NCBI GenBank assembly: GCA_951799445.1
Contig: OX637288.1
Span: 11,472,501 to 11,536,500, forward strand
Source of the DNA: Pseudisothecium myosuroides
Lineage: Eukaryota > Streptophyta > Bryopsida > Hypnales > Lembophyllaceae
DNA: 64,000 bases
Direction of reading: 5' to 3'
Of this stretch, positions 56,181-64,000 are shown piece by piece. The notes under the pieces are model-generated. The model was not told where the DNA came from, did not search any database, and worked only from the letters and a program-made list of their open reading frames with translations. The position numbers and the translations under genes are program-made. Positions within the stretch are counted from its first letter, which is position 1, and every line of letters starts with the position of its first letter.

Positions 56181-58366
56181 CTGACCATAGACAATCCCCC
56201 CCCCAAAAAAAAATTAAGAAAAAAATTATATACATATATATATATATATAATTTATTTTTATTTTTTTGTTGGATGGTTGGGATCTGCTATGCCAAGTGC
56301 ACTCCTCTTATTGGTGATGAGACAATTTTTTTGTACAATTAGTAAGTGCAATTTTACCTGGCTAGTTGTAAAAGTGGTGAATTACGTGCTTCTTCCGGTG
56401 CTTCTAGCTCTTTCATTCAACTCTTAAAGACTTGTTTGTATATATGAAATTTAAAAAAATTTAGCTTAAAGCTCAGATTTAATCAAACTATGTATGTGCA
56501 AGGTTTTTTTTTCTTGCTTTTATCACACACTAGGTTGTTCTCGGAAACTCTTGGCACCAATAGGATCTCCCAGCCATGTAGCCAAAAATAAACAAAATTT
56601 GTAGTCTTCTTCTTTTATTTAGTTCTCGATTGTAGCATTCGGTTATTTTTTTGATCACTTGGCTTAAGATCTAGGTACCTTGCGACTCTAATGGGAGCTA
56701 GGGGCCCGAGCTTCAATGATCTCAAAATCAAATATAATTAGAACCACTTACTAACTTTAGACACGTACATATCACAAGTCACAATTTTGTTTACATGGTC
56801 GTCTTAGCAATTGGTGGACGCCATTAGTACGTTAATTGCAAACATCTTCATTACTTATTTTGTTACTTCTACAAATTGAACCTAGAAGAAGACAAGTTCA
56901 TACATTTGCCACACTTTAGCTTGAATGAATCAAAGCACTTCCTTATTAAGGCTGGTATTATCAAGGTTCCAAACAAGAGTCTTAAATGTACCTAGAAGAC
57001 CAAGAATCTCTGAGTGCTTGAAATCTGAGACTCAGAGACTTCAGACTCAAGTTATACATTTAGCTTTAGAAGCATTAATTTCTTTTTGGAACAAATACTA
57101 TAGCTCAATAGAATATTCTATACAACCTTACTTCCATCTCCATTTGTCTTTTACATCAATTGAGTTCATCTTTGTAATAAATACTTCCAATATTCTAGAC
57201 GGTTTTGAAAATTCAAATTTTCATCCAAATTCTACATAACCATGGTAAAAGATTAACAATAATAGGTAGCAATCATGTTTGGAAAAAAAACATTAAAATT
57301 TTTTGTATTTTGTAAAATTTTGTCATTCAATTTTATATTCATTATAATTGTATTTTCAGCAATATTTGTTATATGCACCCATACTGTTTGTGGACATTGA
57401 ATTCTCTGCTTTCCAAATTCTACTGTATAAAAAAATCCTGAACCTTTATATTCATTCAATAATCCCACGATAATAGATCCACGTTAATAGGCCCCAAATT
57501 TTACTAGAAATAATAAAATTTGACCAATTTTTTTTGGATAAAGTCTACTTTTAGAAATTTCATTTTTTTTTCTTTTAAAATTTTTAAATTCTGCGTTCAA
57601 CGCTCACATAATTCTTACTCAATGCTGGTAGGCTCGTACCTGCAAGCTCACAATCTGGCGTCATTGATTGAAATTGGAAGACTTTATACATTGGCTATGA
57701 GGTCAAACTACTTTATTGCTCTTGAAAAACATAGTAATTTCAATTTTGGAAATAAAATTACGGAAAAATTGCAATTCCCATATTTTCTATATTTCTACAG
57801 AGCAAAATATGCCTCCCTTCATACTGTTCATTATGTGTCGCAAAATTGTTTAAGTGATTAAATATAGATGCTTTTATTTTAGGACATTTCAATTTGTTGC
57901 CTAATTTTGTCATCCTACTTTTGACCCCAATACCGTCCACTACATCATCCAAATCCGGACAATTTTTGAACAAATCATTGCAGTAATGGTATGACTTAAT
58001 TAGGATAGTGACAAAACCATTTTACACTTGTAAAATGGTGGTGATAAAAATAAAGGGGGGGAGGTGTATTTTGGAGATAGGATCATTTTAGCCAGTTTTT
58101 AGCTTGGAGATAGCGCATGGCATCTTGAACCTCCATGAATGCCATTGGATACGTGGGAGAGTGACAATGGTTGTTTACAAAGGATGTTCAAGACTTTGCT
58201 CTATGAATGGTTTTGTAATTTCAGGGCAAAACCACTTTAGAAACTTACAAAAATTACAATTTTAATTGGAAAATTATTCTAATTGTATTTGTGAAACAAG
58301 CACACACCTCTGAAAAATATGTGCCCCTCTTGAAGTTGGCCCCAATATATTTAAATTGCTAATTTG
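56181..58366. other. AT-rich intergenic DNA
   Basis: A (TA)n run lies at 56230-56250. At about 57380-57480 there is weak similarity to the centre of the mariner-like element (GACATTGAATTCTCT). No gene supported. Confidence 0.45.
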
Positions 58367-58369
58367 CAT

Positions 58370-58559
58370 CACTACAAGAGAAAGAGGTGTTTTCAGTGAG
58401 TTTTTAAGTATATTCCTAGACATAAGATTATAAGTAATGACCTTTAAGGAAATTTTCAGTAAAATTTTGCTGAAAATCTCCTTAAAGGTCATTACTTATG
58501 ATCTTATGTCTATAACTATACTTAAAAACTCACTTGAAACACCTCTTTCTCTTGTAGTG
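58370..58559. mobile_element. CACTA-type miniature element with 3-bp target duplication
   Basis: 190 bp, almost wholly palindromic. It starts CACTACAAGAGAAAGAGG and ends in the inverted form, the classic CACTACAAGA terminus of En/Spm elements. CAT flanks both sides (58367-58369, 58560-58562), the expected 3-bp duplication. Confidence 0.9.
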
Positions 58560-58869
58560 CATGGTAATAGGCTTATCTACTTTAGTGGGTAGAAGGGTCA
58601 TTTTTTTGAGACAATACAAAAATTTAATCTCTAGTAGAATGGTGAAGGTATTGACATGCATTGATATATATGGATGAAACCTAAAAAATGTGGATGAAAT
58701 GCACATTTATCTAAAAGTTTGTAAATTCATCCATAATAGAGCAACATTGTCTCTAGGTTTTATAGCAATTGAGCAATTTTATCCATAAAAAATAGGAAAA
58801 TCTATAACCACATATTCCCTCAAAAAAATTGTAGAGCTTTTGGGCAATAAATTGCCCCCCTCTCCCAAA

Positions 58870-59847
58870 AAAATTGTGCTACACCTACGTAAGTTGCGAT
58901 TTTGATTTCCAACCAATGGTAAACGTTCTAGTATACAAAAGAAAAAAGAACTTCATCATTGATGATGTCAATGTACTACTTTGAAGATGATTAGTAGCAT
59001 TTGATAGAGTTGCAAAACGACAAAGAGAATGCAATTTTTGTTGTGCCAAAAAGAATATTTTGGCAGCACCACGTATTTATTGCTTACTTTTTATCCTCTA
59101 AATATAGAGTGGTTTAAACATAGAATTGTCAAAGACGCTATTATAATACTACATTAAATATATCAATCCTAAAGACATTGTAGAAGAATCCACTTATTTT
59201 ATTGAACTGCATGATTGTTCATCGACATTTTTGAGTTAAACAATCTAATAGCATCTGCATTGTTGCACACTAAAATTGACCCACCATAATTTCACATCTA
59301 GATCAAAAGTCAAGTCTTCTCAACGCAGCGAAGGTCTAATATATAGCCAAAGTAGATGAAAAATGATTTGAGTCCCTCCAAATATTCTTCAAAGCCTCCA
59401 CCCTTTTATCCTAAGGAAAACCAAATCTAACTTTACGGCCCAACATATCAAATATTCAACTTGCAATTGGACAATTCATAACTTATGGGACACATTTGGT
59501 ACATAGGAATGGAGATTAAGAAATTTTGAAAGGTCTTGAAATATAGTTGTTAAATTTGACCCTTTAGAGATGGCAACGCTCTTTCACACCAAACACATTC
59601 CATAAATAAAAATTCACTTGTCACAATTTGTAGAATGTAGGAAGAAAGTTATAGAATTAAGTAAAATCAAAACTAGGAAAAAATATATGTTGCCTTAAGC
59701 ATTAGAAGATTTTTGAAGGCTCCAAAAGACTATGGATTTCCGGACTGTGGAAACTCTGGGAACGCTGCCACATCCGCAGTCTGACGTAAGTGCCATGTCA
59801 AGTATTAATGTTTAAAATCGCAACTTACGTAGGTGTAGCACAATTTT
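58870..59847. mobile_element. Unclassified element bounded by 34-bp perfect inverted repeats
   Basis: 58870-58903 and 59814-59847 are perfect inverted copies (AAAATTGTGCTACACCTACG... at the left). The 978-bp interval is AT-rich and non-coding. A ~29-bp direct repeat (AAGTGCCATGTCAAGTATTA...) lies on both sides of the right arm, near 59787 and 59857. Superfamily not determined. Confidence 0.65.
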
Positions 59848-60139
59848 CAACTTGCGCAAGTGCCATGTCAAGTATTAATGTTTAATTAATTAATTATTTA
59901 TTTTAAATTTTAAATGTTTTTTTATATTTTTTAATTATTTAATAAATATTTAATAATTTGACTGGGCTGCGCTGTTTCTTACAAAGTTGAAACAATCTCC
60001 TAATGCCCTCAAAACTCCCCTAATGAACAAAACAAGGGGATTCTAAATATCTACAAAAATGAAAAAAATGCTTTAGAAAAAATTCTTATGGGTAGATTAC
60101 TGTCTCTAAGGGAAGCATTGATTATTTCCTACAGGGCCA

Positions 60140-61041
60140 TTGTTCCTTCAAGGGACAAATTGGATTTTAGGTAGGTACCTACGGTTTCATTTTTTGTCAT
60201 GATTTTTTGAAACTTTTTTTTAAGATAGAAAATACATTAGCTTTTGGGAAACATAGTTTGTATTTCAATCGATGCATGGGAGCAAAGTTTATGTAAAACA
60301 AACTCAAAACAGAATATATTGGACAACAAAAAACATTTACAAAAATTTGAAGGTTTTTTTTTCAATTTTTTTTCTTGTAGATTATATTTTTTGTCTACAT
60401 GGAAATCTTTACTTCATTCAATTTGGATAAGTAATGTAAAAGTTACGGAGCATCTTATTTTCTAGACAATCATAGAAGCTTCTTGAGAAAATAATGTGTT
60501 GGATTTGTTTTTGAACTCAATTTTCATAATTTTTCAAAAAAAAAGTTCCACATGGCTTAGTGTGCTTGCTAGAACAATTTTAACATTGGAATTAGTGTGT
60601 TTCAATTCCATCTTAGAGATATTAATAATTTAAATTTTCCTTCTATCTTGTACCTACTTCTATTTAACAAATTTTTTTTAAATGAAAATTAATAAAAAAA
60701 TAAATTCTTAGACTCTTAACTCAATTACTCATTATAAATATTTAAATCCTAAAATCTTGTAGTAGAAAAAATTTAAGTTAAGAAGGTTCAAAGGCAAATA
60801 ACCTAATCAAGCAAGGTGCAAAAAAAACTTGTTTTCTTCACTATAAACGGATATATCTTACAATCTACGCGATCAAAATTTTAGAAGTTTATTCCACACA
60901 TTTTCATTCTAGTTAGATGTAAGATCCTATGGTTAGTTGTGCAAAAAAAACAATTTTCAAAGTTTTTAACTCTTTGCAGTAGAAATGGTAGTTTTGAGTG
61001 TTTTTTAACAAAAAAAAAGGCCATGATCCTTTAGCGGTTAT
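60140..61041. mobile_element. Degenerate family A TTAA-type element
   Basis: Co-linear with 16112-17035 and 47015-47925. The right end reads ATGATCCTTTAGCGGTTA, a decayed form of the usual terminus; the left terminus is lost. Confidence 0.65.
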
Positions 61042-61282
61042 TCAATGGTTATAAAATATGAGGATATATTTTGTAGGCAATTATAACATCTAGTCAATAC
61101 ATATGATATTTGTATTGTACTTCAAGTTTCACAATTTTTAAAAGGTAAGTGTTTTTTTACTCACTACAATATTGCTACCATTGAAAATAGCATTTTTCAA
61201 TTCTTTATTAGAATTATTAGCACTTTGTTTTTTCTTTTTCTTTCATACCTCCTCTGATTTTATACCCTTGGCCCATGAAGGC

Positions 61283-62203
61283 TTAACCCCTAAAGTTCCT
61301 TGACTATGACTTCACCAAAAACACTTCAAAACTGCCATTTCTAGTACAAGTGCCAAATTTTAGAAAAAAACATTTTTGGACACATGTAACTATAGGATCT
61401 TATAGTAAGTTAGTTTGAAAATATGTAGAAAAAATTTCAGAAATTTTCGTCTTGTGGATTGCACGATATTAGCATTTATTTTGGCAAAAATCCTATTCTT
61501 TGCCTTGCAAAAAATAGGACAATTGCACTTACAAGGTCACATTTGTATGAAAAAATGTCCATATTGGTGGTGCTTCTTTGAATTCATTCTTGAAGGCAAG
61601 TTGGCTACATGCTTGAAAATTTTCAGATCATTTGGAATTGTACAACATATAGGAAAAAAATAGGAAGTGGAAAGAAGTAGAAAGAAATAGAGAATGACTT
61701 AAAATACTAAATTGTTAAGAATTTAGTTATGGAATTGAAAAATGCCAATCCCAATGGTTGTAATGTTGTAATAAACAATCTACATCCTATAATTTTGTTT
61801 TATTTTTTAAATATTGAAAATTGTGTTAAATGAAAGACTTCAAAGTTTATTTTAGAGTAGAGATCCATAAGTGACCGCAAACTAAAACTCCTCATAACCT
61901 TCATCTCATTAATCAAAATGGAATGATTCAAAACTTTCCATGTGTATATAAATGTTGAAAACCAATTTCAAATTTTGTTTGCCAAAAAAGTGATTTTTTT
62001 TAATCTACCTAGGCTGCTTGGTCCAGAAACCCCCTTGCATATTATACAATAATTTTTTTAATCATATAGTCAAAAGTTATGAAAATTGTTGGGACTTAAT
62101 GAAAACCTCGTCTACATATTGTGTGAAAATTTCAAAGAAAAAAATAAAGATTCCATTTATAGTGAGTTGTCTAAAAAATGCAGCTTGGTCTTTTAGAGGT
62201 TAA
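61283..62203 (-). mobile_element. TTAA-flanked family B element, uninterrupted copy
   Basis: 921 bp. TTAACCCCTAAAGTTCC at the left (the family's right end inverted) and TTGGTCTTTTAGAGGTTAA at the right. It contains the intact ACTTGTACTAGAAATGG site that is interrupted by the mariner-like element at 52.6 kb. Confidence 0.85.
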
Positions 62204-62566
62204 AGAATGAAAGTAAATGGTTGAAATGTAATTGTAGAATATCTTAAATAAATCACATTGTTGAAACGTTGTGACATAGGTCATTTTGTAAATGATTTTG
62301 GATCTTTCTAAATATACTTCAAAGATGCTTCCATACAACATTTCAACTCTAGAAAGAGAAGGTCTATCATTGAGGTAGTAAACAAAAAATTATTAGATTC
62401 TTGGATGAATAAGTGCATTCTTCATTTCTATAGGAACTCTAGAAGTAATTCTTTAAACCATTTTGCTCCTCCGTGGCATGTTACGCTAAAGCTTCATAAT
62501 TCTTGATTTTGAGACCTATAAAAATTCTAAAAATCATCCAAAAATATATATGTGCTTTTTAAAATA
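62204..62566. other. Intergenic DNA, nothing supported
   Basis: AT-rich sequence without gene or recognisable repeat ends. Confidence 0.4.
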
Positions 62567-62900
62567 TTAATCCCTAAAGGATAACATTGACTTTTGTGAC
62601 AATATAGCATTTTTGGTCAAGTCACCACTTGTAGAATAATACGTATTTTGAGACAAAATTTTCAGAGGGTGTGTGCCCAAGGAGTACCTTTTGATGGCAA
62701 AGATTTTCAAACCTTTATGATTTGTGGACAAAAAGTTATTGCGAGAAAAGTCATTTTGCTTCTTTGGAGGGCAGCATGGGCCCCTCTGTTTACATTCTGG
62801 TTGAAATTTTGGGATATTGCTCAAAGGTGGGGGGCAGAGGATCTAAGATTGCTAAAAAATGGATTCCTATTCCTTCTCCTCAATTGTTAGTCTTGCCGCC
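62567..62900 (+). mobile_element. Left fragment of a diverged family B element
   Basis: TTAATCCCTAAAGGATAAC, then ACAATATAGCATTTTTGG and GTGTGCCCAAGGAGTA as in the family B left half; the match fades near 62.9 kb. Confidence 0.6.
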
Positions 62901-63479
62901 AGGAGCAATTGTAGACTACTTTCATGCACAATGGAAAGAAGGTTGTTGTATTTGTCTATGGACTAGATTATTACAGTGAACAAAGAATTTTCAAATGACA
63001 CCAAAAATCAATGCATAATTCTTCTAATTCTTTTGTGGGACTATACTCTTCATCAATATAAAAGTACTACTACAAAATGAAATTCAAGAACATAATAAAT
63101 TTGAAGATATTTTCATGCAAAATAAAGATTGTAGCACCTTTCTACACAATATGACATCAATATCTGTGCAACTCCTGAAGTTCTCCACTCATGAACATCA
63201 ATTTTGGTTTTACTATAGGATTTGCACTAATTCCTACTATGATACACTTTTCTACTATACTAATCATCTTAATCTTTTTCGTACCCTGTCTACCTACCTG
63301 TAATACTATGATACACTTTTCTACTGAACCATCAAAAAAAAAATGATAATATCATCCTACTCCCACTTTTACGAAGTTGAAAAAATAAAGAAACAAAAAA
63401 GACCAGTCCAAACCTTTTTGTTGGCTGCATTCATGAACCAATTCAATTCCAACAAAAATTCATTGCATCGGTCCTATAC
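62901..63479. other. AT-rich intergenic DNA
   Basis: No gene supported. A short direct repeat ACTATGATACACTTTTCTAC occurs near 63235 and 63306. Confidence 0.45.
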
Positions 63480-63998
63480 TCAGCGCTGGAGGTACCCAAG
63501 GTGGCGGGTTGTTGGCCTTCCTTAACATGGAAACAGTGTGTATTGGGAGAAAAACTTCCGAGCAGGGCTTTTTTTTTTGGCAAAATTTCGCCAGATTCCA
63601 ACTCCCTCTGACAGATTTCCGCCACTCTGCCTGGCTCCCTCCAAATATTCACCAACAAACGGAGGGCACAGAAGGATTCCACTGTTCATCTACAGTGCAA
63701 AAAAAAAGCCCTGCTTCCGAGGCGCCTAAGGAGAGGCAAATCCATGTGGTCCATGCTTTGTGGGTCCGTGGCATGGCTCACCTGGTTGGATTGCAACGAC
63801 TTGTGTCGTTTTAACAACACGCCTTGGTCCGATCGCAAGCTCAAGGAGGCTCTTTGGCAGGCGTTCATGGATCACGCCCGGATTGTGTGGTTGAAAGCGG
63901 GCAAGCTGTCCGAACTCTACTCAAATAAGGTAGATGAGTTTTTGTGCAAGTTTGATAATGTCTGGTTACAAACAGGGTTTTTAGACAGTCGCAGATAG
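63480..63998 (+). mobile_element. LINE reverse-transcriptase ORF, 3' coding fragment (interrupted)
   Basis: GC-richer block at the window edge. Removing the hAT insert and one target copy gives a continuous frame in which VLGEKLPRRLRRGKSMWS leads into WLTWLDCNDLCRFNN and ALWQAFMDHARIVWLK, ending at the TAG at 63996-63998. This pattern (W..W..RND-like, then a trailing WQ..DHARI.W) resembles the C-terminal end of plant LINE reverse transcriptases. No complete reverse-transcriptase domain is in the window; the assignment is by remembered resemblance only. Confidence 0.4.
63563..63713. mobile_element. hAT-type miniature element with 8-bp target duplication
   Basis: 151 bp with CAGGGCTTTTTTTTTTGGC at the left and the inverted GCAAAAAAAAAGCCCTG at the right. 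It is flanked by a perfect 8-bp direct repeat CTTCCGAG (63555-63562, 63714-63721). CAGGG termini and 8-bp duplications are hAT hallmarks. Confidence 0.9.
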
Positions 63999-64000
63999 CT

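Noticed and set aside
1..64000. tRNA or rRNA genes
   Set aside because: No cloverleaf with paired A and B boxes or rRNA-like sequence was seen; the only B-box-like motif (15668) lies in the SINE-like repeat.

Overview
This window comes from a land-plant nuclear genome. The evidence is three plant-type genes with GT-AG introns (a THADA/Trm732 homologue, a plastid-type 4-alpha-glucanotransferase and a ureide permease), plant telo-boxes, and plant-type DNA transposon ends (CACTA, Stowaway-like, hAT and PIF/Harbinger-like). The intergenic DNA is AT-rich and packed with short transposons, and genes are sparse: three clear genes plus one possible small gene in 64 kb. I cannot name the species. A non-seed plant is possible, but this is inference only.

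Layout: 853-8613 (minus) is a complete five-coding-exon THADA/TRM732 gene, with duplicated telo-box sequence upstream (8.9 and 9.4 kb). 9.4-29.6 kb is mostly transposon debris: TTAA-flanked miniature elements, a 3.6-kb PIF/Harbinger-like inverted-repeat element with other elements nested in it, a SINE-like copy, and exon-like blocks at 12.7-15.0 kb that include a near-perfect hairpin. 29.7-31.0 kb is a GC-rich island with a possible small Cys/Ser-rich protein gene. 34735-37338 (minus) is an uninterrupted DPE1-like GH77 gene whose product carries an unusual Lys/Glu-rich tail. 39012-44153 (minus) is a complete seven-exon ureide permease gene in which a tandem array has copied the third-exon splice acceptor. 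44.9-64.0 kb is again repeats: a cluster of TTAA elements (one a 749-bp palindrome, one carrying a nested Tc1/mariner-like element), a decayed ~175-bp tandem array, a CACTA miniature element, and at the right edge a LINE 3' coding fragment interrupted by a hAT miniature element with a perfect 8-bp target duplication.

The genes do not form a pathway: tRNA anticodon-loop methylation, plastid starch/maltooligosaccharide metabolism and ureide/nucleobase transport. The main unexplained signal is the dominant repeat group. At least fifteen elements or fragments share ends of the form TTAA-CCC(C/T)...; their TTAA flank and CCC terminus resemble piggyBac-type transposons, a group rarely discussed in plants. 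No transposase is visible in the window.
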